The notes under the pieces are model-generated. The model saw only the letters and a program-made list of their open reading frames with translations, was not told where the DNA came from and did not search any database. The position numbers and the translations under genes were made by a program. Of a stretch of 36,574 bases of DNA, positions 9,273 through 16,746 are shown piece after piece; positions within the stretch are counted from its first letter, which is position 1; each line of letters opens with the position of its first letter. Source of the DNA: Alphaproteobacteria bacterium. Lineage in GTDB: Bacteria > Pseudomonadota > Alphaproteobacteria > WRAU01 > Hepatincolaceae. The stretch spans positions 1-36,574 of the forward strand of contig CANHGT010000005.1 in the NCBI GenBank assembly GCA_947460385.1. Reading direction: 5' to 3'.

Positions 9273-10688
9273 ATGCAGTATTCTATTGTAAAATTTAGTG
9301 AAGTGAAAAAACTAACCGATTCGCTCCGCTTAGATGCTGAATTTTTTCAAGATTTATCTATTATTAATTTTATGAATAATTTTGATTTATATTCAACAAG
9401 TGAATTATGTTTTATTACAGATGGTGAGCATGGTAGTCCAGACTGGGATCAAAATACAAACATTAAATATATAGTAGCAGAAAATATCAAACCTAATTAT
9501 ATTCTTGAAAATAATTTTAAAACTATATCTTTATTGCAACATACAAGGAATACACGTTCTATAATACAAGAAGATGATGTTTTAATTTATTCAGTTGGTG
9601 GAAGAGGATATGTTTCCAAGGCAGAAAAGCATTTATTCCCATGTAATATTCCTAGATCAGTAGCTATTTTAAGATTATTAAACAAAAATATAATGTTACC
9701 AGAATATTTATCATTATTTTTAAATTCAAAGTATGGTGCTTTTCAAATTCAAAGGTTACAAGCTGGTAATGTACAGCCTATGTTATCAATAGAAAATATA
9801 AAAAAAATTAACCTTATTTCTCTTACTATGGAGATGCAATCATTATTATCTTCATTGTATAATACCTCTTATATTTTAAGGCAAAAAGCCAAAGAGCAGT
9901 ATAAAAAAGCAGAAGATATTTTATTAGAAGAATTAGGTTTTAAAGACTATAAATTAAAGCATCAACTTTCTTATATAAAAACTTTTGCAGAGGTACAAAA
10001 GGAAGAACGCCTAGATGCTGAGTACTATCAACCTAAATATGAAGATATTATTCTTAAAATTAAAAACAAAAATTATGAATTATTATCAAATATAGTAAAT
10101 ATTAATAAGTGTATTGAACCAGGAAGTGAGGAATACCAAGAATATGGTATACCATTTATACGTGTTAGTAATTTATCAAAATTTGGATTAAGCAAGAATA
10201 ATCAAAAATATTTATCTGAATCATTTTATAATCAACATATATCACACCAACCACAGAAGGGAGATATTTTACTATCAAAAGATGGTACAGTGTGTGTTGC
10301 ATATTTTTTAGACTCTCAGCCAAATAAAATAATATGTTCAGGAGGTATTTTAAGGTTATCTATCAAACATGATAATGTACTACCAGAATATTTAACATTA
10401 TTGCTTAATTCCATTATTGTTTCTTCTCAGGCTGAAAGAGATTCAGGAGGAGCATTAATATCTCATTGGTTAATAGGTTCAATAGAAAATACTTTGATAC
10501 CTATAATTGATCTTGAACATCAAAAATCTATTTGCTCATTAATTAATTCTTGTACAAATGACAGAAATAAATCAAAACAACTCTTAGAAATAGCTACTAA
10601 AGCGGTAGAGATGGCAATTGAACAAAATGAAGAGATTGCTACAGAGTGGATTCATAGTCAACTGCAATCAATAGATGTAAAAATTTAA
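9273..10688 (+). CDS. hsdS: Restriction-modification specificity subunit (HsdS-like)
   Basis: 471 residues with the internal duplication typical of S subunits. Two target-recognition domains (about 30-190 and 260-425) are each preceded by a related sequence, SLRLDAEFFQ near residue 17 and ERLDAEYYQP near residue 247. Each is followed by a helical spacer (for example QKAKEQYKKAEDILLEELG at about 206-224). The two domains would read the two halves of a bipartite DNA site. It starts 4 bases after the nuclease-methyltransferase gene, so the two form an operon. The frame is intact. The recognition sequence cannot be predicted from the protein alone. Confidence 0.9.
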   Translation: MQYSIVKFSEVKKLTDSLRLDAEFFQDLSIINFMNNFDLYSTSELCFITDGEHGSPDWDQNTNIKYIVAENIKPNYILENNFKTISLLQHTRNTRSIIQEDDVLIYSVGGRGYVSKAEKHLFPCNIPRSVAILRLLNKNIMLPEYLSLFLNSKYGAFQIQRLQAGNVQPMLSIENIKKINLISLTMEMQSLLSSLYNTSYILRQKAKEQYKKAEDILLEELGFKDYKLKHQLSYIKTFAEVQKEERLDAEYYQPKYEDIILKIKNKNYELLSNIVNINKCIEPGSEEYQEYGIPFIRVSNLSKFGLSKNNQKYLSESFYNQHISHQPQKGDILLSKDGTVCVAYFLDSQPNKIICSGGILRLSIKHDNVLPEYLTLLLNSIIVSSQAERDSGGALISHWLIGSIENTLIPIIDLEHQKSICSLINSCTNDRNKSKQLLEIATKAVEMAIEQNEEIATEWIHSQLQSIDVKI

Positions 10689-10701
10689 GCATTAAAAAAC
10701 T

Positions 10702-10747
10702 AAAAGGAGCATCTGTTTTTTTATTACAAATACTCCTCATTTTGTTT
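10702..10747. terminator. Possible two-way terminator between hsdS and dapD
   Basis: AAAAGGAGCAT (10702-10712) can pair with ATACTCCTCATTTT (10730-10743): an 8-bp stem with one mismatch around a T-rich loop of about 18 bases, flanked by A-rich sequence on the left and T-rich on the right. It sits between two convergent genes. The stem is short, so this is only moderately convincing. Confidence 0.4.
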
Positions 10748-10764
10748 CTGTTAATTGTTAAATA

Positions 10765-11592
10765 TTATTCCTTAATGCGAACGTCCTCATTTATTGCGGT
10801 TTTGCTTGCTGTTTTTGCATCTTTTTGTTTTACAATTATTGCCCCAAGTGTTTGGTAATCGTTCTTATCACTTGGAATTAGCCCTGCCACAACAACACTA
10901 TTTTCAGGAATAACCTTATAAGAAATTTCCTTAGTTAAGGTGTTATAAATTTTTGTAGATGCAGTTAAATGCAATCCACTACTAATTACTGAGTTTTGCT
11001 TTACTATTACGCCCTCTACAATAGAACAATTTGCCCCAATGAAACAATCATCTTCTATAATTACAGGGTTTGCTTGCAATGGCTCTAAAACTCCACCAAT
11101 TACAGTATGTGCAGATATATGGCAATTACGCCCAATTCTAGCACAAGAACCAATGGTTACATAGCTATCTATGAGTGTGCCACTGTCTATATATGCACCC
11201 ACATTAATAAATGATGGCAATAAAATTACACCCTTGTTGATGAATGCCCCGTATCTTACAGATGTTTCAGGAGCCATACCTATACGTTGGTTCATTATTT
11301 GCTCAAAAGTCCAATTTTTGAACTTGTTGGTAATATTACCAAAAGATAATTCAGCATCATTTAAGCCTTTGCTTGAGTCATTTTGAAACTTAATATGTAA
11401 AACTAATACTTGTTTTAACCATACATTAATATTCCAATTTTCACCTACTTTTTCAGCTATAGCATGCTCACCACTATCTAAGGTTGCAAAGCCTTCTCGT
11501 ATTGCAGATATTATCATGTCTTTATTTTTTAAACAATAATCGTTATTGTCTTGATTTAACCAAATTTCATTAATTTTATTTTCTAAACTCAT
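10765..11592 (-). CDS. dapD: Tetrahydrodipicolinate N-succinyltransferase
   Basis: 275 residues from the chosen start. It transfers succinyl from succinyl-CoA to tetrahydrodipicolinate in the succinylase branch of the lysine/meso-diaminopimelate pathway, which feeds peptidoglycan. The helical N-terminal domain is followed by a left-handed beta-helix of hexapeptide repeats (about 105-225), with the family sequences FINVGAYIDSGTLIDSY, ISAHTVIGGVLEP and IEDDCFIGANCSIVEG. Start: the ATG at 11592 has GGAG six bases upstream. A longer reading from a TTG at 11604 would translate that very Shine-Dalgarno sequence and is rejected. It lies 26 bases after the dnaB stop, so the two are probably co-transcribed. 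Confidence 0.95.
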   Translation of the reverse strand: MSLENKINEIWLNQDNNDYCLKNKDMIISAIREGFATLDSGEHAIAEKVGENWNINVWLKQVLVLHIKFQNDSSKGLNDAELSFGNITNKFKNWTFEQIMNQRIGMAPETSVRYGAFINKGVILLPSFINVGAYIDSGTLIDSYVTIGSCARIGRNCHISAHTVIGGVLEPLQANPVIIEDDCFIGANCSIVEGVIVKQNSVISSGLHLTASTKIYNTLTKEISYKVIPENSVVVAGLIPSDKNDYQTLGAIIVKQKDAKTASKTAINEDVRIKE

Positions 11593-11618
11593 TGTTTTCT
11601 CCAATTTTTAAAAAAGGG

Positions 11619-13046
11619 TTAGTGCATTTTATCTAAATCGCCAAATTTTGTTCTAGCTGCATCAAAGTATAAGTCTACATTACCTATTGCTCCATGTCTA
11701 TTTTTTGCAAGAATTACCGTAGCTTTATTTTTAGAACGCTCGTAATTTTGCTTCCACATTTCATATCTTGCCTTAAATTTATCTTCGGTTTCGCCATCTC
11801 GTTGCATAGTTGGTTCGGCTTTTTCTAAATAATATTCTTCACGGAAAATAAAAGCTACTAAATCGGCATCTTGTTCTATGGAACCTGATTCTCTTAAATC
11901 AGATAGCATTGGCTTTTTATCGTCCCTACTTTCTACACCCCTTGATAGCTGTGAAAGGGCAATAATTGGAATATCTAATTCCTTAGCAATGCCTTTCAAA
12001 CCCCTTGTAATTTCACTAACTTCTGTAGTACGGTTGTTAGAATAACGTTCATTACCAATTAGTTGAATATAGTCTATTACTACCAGTCCTAAGCCATTTT
12101 TTCTTTTTACCCGCCTGCATTTAGCCCGTATTTGCCCCACTGTAATAGATGGAGTATCATCAATAAATAGGGGAGTATGTTTTAAGGTAGATACCGCACT
12201 TGCTAAGCGGTTAAAGCCTGCATCATCAATTGTACCTTTTCGTAGTACATCACTTGATACTCCAATTTCAGATGACAGTATACGAGCTGCAATTTGTTCT
12301 GAAGACATTTCCAGTGAAAAAATAAGTACAGGAGCTCCCGGATGCCCTTGTTGTTCTAAAAAACAACGGGCTGCATTATAAGCAATGTTTGTAGCTAGTG
12401 CTGTTTTCCCCATTGCTGGGCGTCCTGCTAGAATAATAAGGTCGGACCTTTGTAGCCCACCTGTTTTTTTATCAAAATCTTTTAAACCTGTAGTAATACC
12501 TGAAATACCATTTTTGAACGATCTTGCTAGTTCTACGGAAGTTAAGGCTTTTTCTAAAGAAGATTCAAAGCTTTGAACATCTTCCGCTCCCAAGCCTTTT
12601 TCCGACAAAGAGAAAATATCTTTTTCTAATTTTTCTATTTGTTCTAAAGAATTATCGCCCGAGGATAAATAAGTGTTAATATTATTTTGAATCTCTATAA
12701 TTTGTCTTTTAAGATATAAGTCATGAATTAAGAGGGCGTAATCTTTAGAACTAGAAGTACTAACCACAGAATTTGTTAATTCAACTAAATAATCAAAAGT
12801 AATATCTTTGTAGGCGGGGGTATAACTAGCTAAATTAGAAATTGTAATAACATCTGCCACTTGAGATTTATTGAACAATTTAATCATTATTTCAAAAATT
12901 TTAGCGTGCATATCTAAGAAGAAATAATCAGTTTTAATAACGTCTGAAATTTGTTCATAATTATTGTTATTAATTAATAAAAATCCTAAAATAGCTTTTT
13001 CTGCAGGAATATTAGAAAATTTTTCACTTGATGAATGAACGTCCAC
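11619..13046 (-). CDS. dnaB: Replicative DNA helicase DnaB
   Basis: 475 residues, normal for DnaB. It unwinds DNA ahead of the replication fork as a hexamer. The N-terminal domain (about 10-115, beginning IPAEKAILGFLL) is followed by a linker and a RecA-like motor: Walker A GRPAMGKT (208-215), the FSLEMS segment, Walker B in LVVIDYIQLI, and the SQLSRGVESRDDKKPMLSDLRESG region that ends with the arginine-finger area. No intein interrupts the P-loop. The start is GTG at 13046 preceded by GGG; this puts the family sequence IPAEKAILG at the usual distance from the N-terminus. The neighbourhood (rplI upstream on the same strand) is the usual rplI-dnaB order, here separated by 420 bases. Confidence 0.96.
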   Translation of the reverse strand: MDVHSSSEKFSNIPAEKAILGFLLINNNNYEQISDVIKTDYFFLDMHAKIFEIMIKLFNKSQVADVITISNLASYTPAYKDITFDYLVELTNSVVSTSSSKDYALLIHDLYLKRQIIEIQNNINTYLSSGDNSLEQIEKLEKDIFSLSEKGLGAEDVQSFESSLEKALTSVELARSFKNGISGITTGLKDFDKKTGGLQRSDLIILAGRPAMGKTALATNIAYNAARCFLEQQGHPGAPVLIFSLEMSSEQIAARILSSEIGVSSDVLRKGTIDDAGFNRLASAVSTLKHTPLFIDDTPSITVGQIRAKCRRVKRKNGLGLVVIDYIQLIGNERYSNNRTTEVSEITRGLKGIAKELDIPIIALSQLSRGVESRDDKKPMLSDLRESGSIEQDADLVAFIFREEYYLEKAEPTMQRDGETEDKFKARYEMWKQNYERSKNKATVILAKNRHGAIGNVDLYFDAARTKFGDLDKMH

Positions 13047-13410
13047 ATTTAACCCATATATTAATAAAGTAAAATAGAATTTTTACTATTGATAATTTTA
13101 ATGTAAAGAGATTATTACTCTTGTACCTGTATCTAGCAATTATTCAATAATAATGTATTTTAGTGAAAAAAACAAGTTAGCTATTAATTAGTTGTTTTTA
13201 TTTCCATAGTAATGAAAAAACTATTACTATTTTTTATAATTATTTATATTTTGAGAAAAGATTAGCCTTTTATTATTCGGTGTTTAGCTACACTTTGCAT
13301 ACGCATCATTGTGGAAAAATAAAATAATTGATTTATAGTGTTAACTATAAATAAGTTAGTTTTATAGTTAATATAATGAAAAAAACACATATCTATGATA
13401 CTTATATCTA
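13047..13410. other. Gap between rplI and dnaB
   Basis: About 360 AT-rich bases with no credible ORF. The stretch holds copy 2 of the dispersed repeat (13243-13329) and must contain the promoter of dnaB-dapD, because the terminator at 13411-13445 separates dnaB from rplI. I could not settle on a -35/-10 pair. Confidence 0.5.
13243..13329. repeat. Dispersed intergenic repeat, copy 2
   Basis: An 87-base element with the same start (TTTATATTTTGAG), CTACACTT core (13288-13295) and end (AAAATAAAATAATT) as 7303-7390. The distance from core to the A-rich end is 28 bases in both copies, which argues for common descent rather than chance in AT-rich DNA. Confidence 0.55.
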
Positions 13411-13445
13411 AAAAAAGCTCTTATATTATTACAAGAGCTTTTTTT
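13411..13445 (-). terminator. Intrinsic terminator of rplI
   Basis: AAAAAAGCTCTT (13411-13422) pairs with AAGAGCTTTTTT (13433-13444), a stem with the core AGCTCTT/AAGAGCT and A/T runs on both sides, loop about 10 bases. It lies 22 bases downstream of the rplI stop. The symmetric runs would let it work in both directions, but only rplI points at it. Confidence 0.82.
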
Positions 13446-13466
13446 ATTCAAATTTATAAAAAGCAA

Positions 13467-14003
13467 TTATTTATTTTCTAAATTTTCCTCTGTTTCACCA
13501 GAATCTTTTGGATTGTTTAACGCTTTTTTATATTTATCCATTTGCACTTCTGCTTCTTCAGAACTTCTAGCAATATTTACTAAAACATTTGTTTCTACTT
13601 CTGAATGAATCATTAATTTAATATTAAATACACCTAAGGTTTTCAAAGGTTCTGGAATAGCAACTTGATTTTTATCTAACACAAAAGATTTTACTTGAAA
13701 AGCATCTGCAATATCTTTAGGTTTTACAGAGCCATATAAATAGCCTGATTCACCAGCATTTCTAATAATTATTACACTTTGCCCTGCAATTTTTGCAGAA
13801 ACAACTTCAGCTTCTTTTTTACTGTTGATATGTTCTAGTTCTAAAGTAGCTTTTCTGCTTTCAAAGATAGTTTTATTTTCTTCTGTAGCTTTCAAGCATT
13901 TTTTATTAGGTATTAAATAGTTTTTTGCATAACCATTTTTTACATTTACTATATCACCAATAAAACCTAGTTTTTCAACTCTTTGTAATAAAATAACTTC
14001 CAT
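13467..14003 (-). CDS. rplI: 50S ribosomal protein L9
   Basis: 178 residues from the chosen start. L9 binds 23S rRNA near the L1 stalk and helps keep the reading frame. The N-terminal domain is unmistakable: MEVILLQRVEKLG, then VKNGYAKNYLIPNKKCLKAT. A long connecting helix (about 45-75) and the C-terminal domain follow, with a further acidic tail ending in ETEENLENK. Start: the ATG at 14003 has GAGGA five bases upstream and gives the standard N-terminus; the longer frame from 14021 overlaps the upstream stop and is rejected. It lies 17 bases after the DUF2232 gene. Confidence 0.95.
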   Translation of the reverse strand: MEVILLQRVEKLGFIGDIVNVKNGYAKNYLIPNKKCLKATEENKTIFESRKATLELEHINSKKEAEVVSAKIAGQSVIIIRNAGESGYLYGSVKPKDIADAFQVKSFVLDKNQVAIPEPLKTLGVFNIKLMIHSEVETNVLVNIARSSEEAEVQMDKYKKALNNPKDSGETEENLENK

Positions 14004-14020
14004 AATTTCCTCGTGTAACA

Positions 14021-14965
14021 TTAATTTTTTTTATATTTTCTAAAGACGTGTAAGTTTTCTAAAAAGCCAATGAAACTTATTAATAACATGATTTCTACAA
14101 AGGCAAAAATAAAAAATGCAATAAAAAGCAATTCCAATAGAATACTTTTTCTACTTTTAACTAATTTCCATGCTATGGAGTAACCAGGATAAAAATAGCA
14201 AATCCACAAAACTAACAAAATATTATACAGAGTATAGCATAAATTTTCTGCATCTACAAATATTTTATTTATAAGCAGTGTAGAAACTGCAATTATAATA
14301 AAAACATAGGTGTACCATGAAGGTAAAAAAATATTATTATGATTGTTTGTATATGATATTTCTGTTTTACTCATAACTAATAATGCTAATTTATAATTCA
14401 TATTAATCCATGCAATCCATAAAAATGAAGAGATAGCAGGAATTATAAATGATATAATTTTTATTGTATTTGTGGTATCCATTCCTTCAAATATATCTTT
14501 ATTACTACTAATGATTGATATAGATAAAAAGGTAAACAAGTCGTACAGATAACTATAAATAGACGAATCAATTCTATAGGAAAAGTATGTGAGCAATAAA
14601 GTATTGATGAAAATAATATAGAAAATTATAAAAATTATGGGTGAGCAATATTTATTAATGTTTTGATTTCTAGTAATTAACACCAGTAAACTACTAGGTA
14701 TAATGAATACTATTAATAAAACAGCGGTAGTAATAGGATTAATAAAATATATTGTAGAAGCAAATATTATTGGTAGTAAAACTGCTGTGTACCCTAGCCA
14801 TAACCCAGAAAGAATTAATGGAAAAAATAAAACTAATAATAATATTAAGGCAGTAACACCCACTTCTGAATTTGAATTATAAAACAAAAAGAATATGCCA
14901 AAAAACAATGAGCTTGTAAATATACTATAAGGTAGTTTTTTAAAAATGTCTTTAATGTTTTCCAT
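14021..14965 (-). CDS. DUF2232-type multi-pass membrane protein
   Basis: 314 residues, almost entirely hydrophobic, with about eight predicted membrane helices; the C-terminus is short and basic (HVFRKYKKN). A membrane protein of the DUF2232/YybS type lies between rpsR and rplI in many alphaproteobacteria, and the position here is exactly that. The family assignment rests on position and on the overall pattern rather than on a clear motif. Biochemical function unknown. Start: ATG at 14965; a longer frame from a GTG at 14989 starts inside the terminator hairpin (14979-15018) and is rejected. No strong Shine-Dalgarno is seen. Confidence 0.75.
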   Translation of the reverse strand: MENIKDIFKKLPYSIFTSSLFFGIFFLFYNSNSEVGVTALILLLVLFFPLILSGLWLGYTAVLLPIIFASTIYFINPITTAVLLIVFIIPSSLLVLITRNQNINKYCSPIIFIIFYIIFINTLLLTYFSYRIDSSIYSYLYDLFTFLSISIISSNKDIFEGMDTTNTIKIISFIIPAISSFLWIAWINMNYKLALLVMSKTEISYTNNHNNIFLPSWYTYVFIIIAVSTLLINKIFVDAENLCYTLYNILLVLWICYFYPGYSIAWKLVKSRKSILLELLFIAFFIFAFVEIMLLISFIGFLENLHVFRKYKKN

Positions 14966-14978
14966 GCTTTTTTTATTT

Positions 14979-15018
14979 AAAAAAAGCACACGCTATATTT
15001 GTAGAACAACGTGTGCTT
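14979..15018 (-). terminator. Intrinsic terminator between rpsF-rpsR and the DUF2232 gene
   Basis: A perfect 9-bp stem, AAGCACACG (14984-14992) with CGTGTGCTT (15010-15018), loop 17 bases. On the minus strand it is followed by seven T (complement of the A-run 14979-14985). It lies 12 bases after the S6-S18 stop and before the DUF2232 gene, so it should end or attenuate the ribosomal transcript inside what is otherwise an operon. Confidence 0.8.
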
Positions 15019-15029
15019 AATTTATAAGT

Positions 15030-15572
15030 TTATTTATATAATGGAGAAATAAGAGCTAAGAATCTTAATCTTTTGATTGCTTGTGCTATTTTTCTTTGAC
15101 CTTGTGAGTCTGACATTGTTAATCTTCTAGGTAAGATTTTTCCTCGTTCTGTGATAAATCTTTTAATATATTCAACATTTTTGTAGTTAACATTTTTTTC
15201 AATAAGAACATCATCATCATTTTGCGAATCTGAATGGTCGTTATGACCTTTAATTTCATTTAGCACAGGAGAAGGATTGTTGTCTAACTCATCTACTTTA
15301 ATCGTTAAGAATCTTAAAATATTTTCATTTACAGACATACTTTGTTGAACTTTCTTTAAAGTTTCCGGAGAAACATCTAAGTTCATTAGTGTGAAATAAG
15401 CTTTCTTATTTTTTTTCACCTTATATGCAAGATTCATTAAATCCCACTGTTCTATTTTGGTAACTTTACCTTGATCTGCTTCTATTATATCTTTAATTTT
15501 TTTGCTTATGTCTTCTACCTGAGATGCAGATAGGTCTTGCCTCATTAAAAAAACGTGTTCATAAAAAGCCAT
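15030..15572 (-). CDS. rpsF-rpsR: Fused ribosomal proteins S6 and S18
   Basis: 180 residues in one unbroken frame. Residues 1-98 are S6: MAFYEHVFLMRQDLS, the strand with WDLMNLAYKVKKNKKAYF, and ENILRFLTIKVDE. Residues about 99-127 are an acidic, Asp/Asn/His-rich linker. Residues about 128-180 are the conserved body of S18: YKNVEYIKRFITERGKILPRR followed by QRKIAQAIKRLRFLALI. Normally rpsF and rpsR are separate neighbouring genes whose products bind 16S rRNA as a heterodimer in the 30S platform. The S18 part lacks its usual basic N-terminal extension, and its TGT-type loop is altered (TMSDSQGQR). Start: the ATG at 15572 has GGGGAG at ideal spacing; the longer frame from 15599 is rejected. No stop or frameshift separates the halves. 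Confidence 0.9.
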   Translation of the reverse strand: MAFYEHVFLMRQDLSASQVEDISKKIKDIIEADQGKVTKIEQWDLMNLAYKVKKNKKAYFTLMNLDVSPETLKKVQQSMSVNENILRFLTIKVDELDNNPSPVLNEIKGHNDHSDSQNDDDVLIEKNVNYKNVEYIKRFITERGKILPRRLTMSDSQGQRKIAQAIKRLRFLALISPLYK

Positions 15573-15671
15573 ATTAGTTCTCCCCATTGGATTGTTCAAC
15601 TCTTAAAAACAAAGAGTATAGTATAATAATTGTAAAATGATACTAGGGAATGTTTTCCTGTAATATAAAAC

Positions 15672-15699
15672 ATTGTAACATAAATAAAACAGTTTGCAA
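15672..15699 (-). promoter_or_regulatory. Possible promoter of rpsF-rpsR
   Basis: Reading the minus strand, TTGCAA (15694-15699) and TACAAT (15672-15677) are 16 bases apart, about 100 bases before the S6 start. The -10 matches 5 of 6 consensus bases, the -35 only 4 of 6. In DNA this AT-rich such pairs arise easily, so confidence is low. Confidence 0.35.
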
Positions 15700-15761
15700 G
15701 ATTTTAATTTATCTATTAATATCTTAATAAGATTAAAAAACACAGTTAAAGGAGTTAAGAT

Positions 15762-16706
15762 TTGAAGTCATTTGTATTTCCGGGTCAAGGATCACAAAAA
15801 ATTGGTATGGGTAAAGATTTATACGATAATTTTCAAACTGCCAAATATGTATTTGAAGAAGTGAACAGTGTTTTAAGTCAAAACTTATCTACTTTAATGT
15901 TTGAGGGATTAGAATCAGAACTTGCCCTTACAGAAAATGCCCAGCCAGCACTTATGGCAGTATCTGTAGCAATTATTAGGGTTTTGGAAAAAGATTTTGG
16001 CTTTAATCTTAAAAATCATGCTAAATTTATATCAGGACACTCTTTAGGAGAATATTCTGCACTAACTGCAATTAACAGTATTAGTCTAACAGAATCTGCT
16101 AAACTTCTTAAACTTAGGGGTAAAGCGATGGAATCTGCTAATTCTATTACAAAGGGAAGCATGGTAGCTGTTTTAGGCATGACTGATTATGCAAAAATTC
16201 AAGATTTATTAAAAGAATCAACTTTACCTGGTGAGGTATGTGTTTTAGCCAATGATAATTGTATTGGGCAAGTAGTATTAAGTGGGCATTGTAATTCTGT
16301 TGATAATGTCATAAAAAATTGCAAAGATTTTGGTGCAAGAATGTCAATTAAATTAAATGTTAGCGGAGCTTTTCATAGCCCTTTAATGCAACCTGCATCT
16401 AACAAAATGGCAGAAGTATTAAGCAACGCAGATATTAAAGATGTTTCTATTCCATTAATATCTAATGTGTTAGCTCAAACCGTTGAAAGTGGGCAAAAAA
16501 TTAAGGAACTTTTAATAGAGCAAATAGTTAAACCAGTAAGATGGCGAGAAACTATGGATTTAATGATTGCAGACAATATTACAGAAATTATAGAAGTTGG
16601 TAGTGGTAATGTTTTAACAGGATTAATGAAGAAAACCAATGTAAAGATCAATAGAATCAATCTTCAAAATCATTTAGATATTGAAAATTTTATAAAATTT
16701 ATGTAA
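15762..16706 (+). CDS. fabD: Malonyl-CoA:ACP transacylase
   Basis: 314 residues. It loads malonyl onto acyl carrier protein, the entry step of fatty acid elongation. Motifs: GQGSQ (8-12), the nucleophile Ser94 in GHSLGEYSA, the conserved Arg-containing LRGKAM region, and the His of SGAFHSPLMQPA; the C-terminal IEVGSGNVLTGL is typical. The start codon is TTG at 15762. It is fixed by AAAGGAG seven bases upstream and by the family N-terminus MKSFVFPGQG; no ATG is available there. fabG follows after 40 bases and acpP after that, the standard order. Confidence 0.96.
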   Translation: MKSFVFPGQGSQKIGMGKDLYDNFQTAKYVFEEVNSVLSQNLSTLMFEGLESELALTENAQPALMAVSVAIIRVLEKDFGFNLKNHAKFISGHSLGEYSALTAINSISLTESAKLLKLRGKAMESANSITKGSMVAVLGMTDYAKIQDLLKESTLPGEVCVLANDNCIGQVVLSGHCNSVDNVIKNCKDFGARMSIKLNVSGAFHSPLMQPASNKMAEVLSNADIKDVSIPLISNVLAQTVESGQKIKELLIEQIVKPVRWRETMDLMIADNITEIIEVGSGNVLTGLMKKTNVKINRINLQNHLDIENFIKFM

Positions 16707-16746
16707 TATATTAAGTATTAAATAATGCAACAAGGAATATAACAAT

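Noticed and set aside
11593-11604. Longer dapD from a TTG at 11604
   Set aside because: The extra codons are the Shine-Dalgarno GGAG of the real ATG at 11592.
11619-13046. Intein in DnaB
   Set aside because: The P-loop GRPAMGKT and the downstream motor motifs are continuous and the length is normal.
14966-14989. Longer DUF2232 gene from a GTG at 14989
   Set aside because: The GTG lies within the terminator hairpin 14979-15018; the ATG at 14965 is more likely.
15192-15278. S6-S18 fusion as a frameshift artefact
   Set aside because: Both halves are in the same frame through an intact acidic linker; a frameshift would have left a changed frame in one half. An in-frame assembly error remains possible but unlikely.
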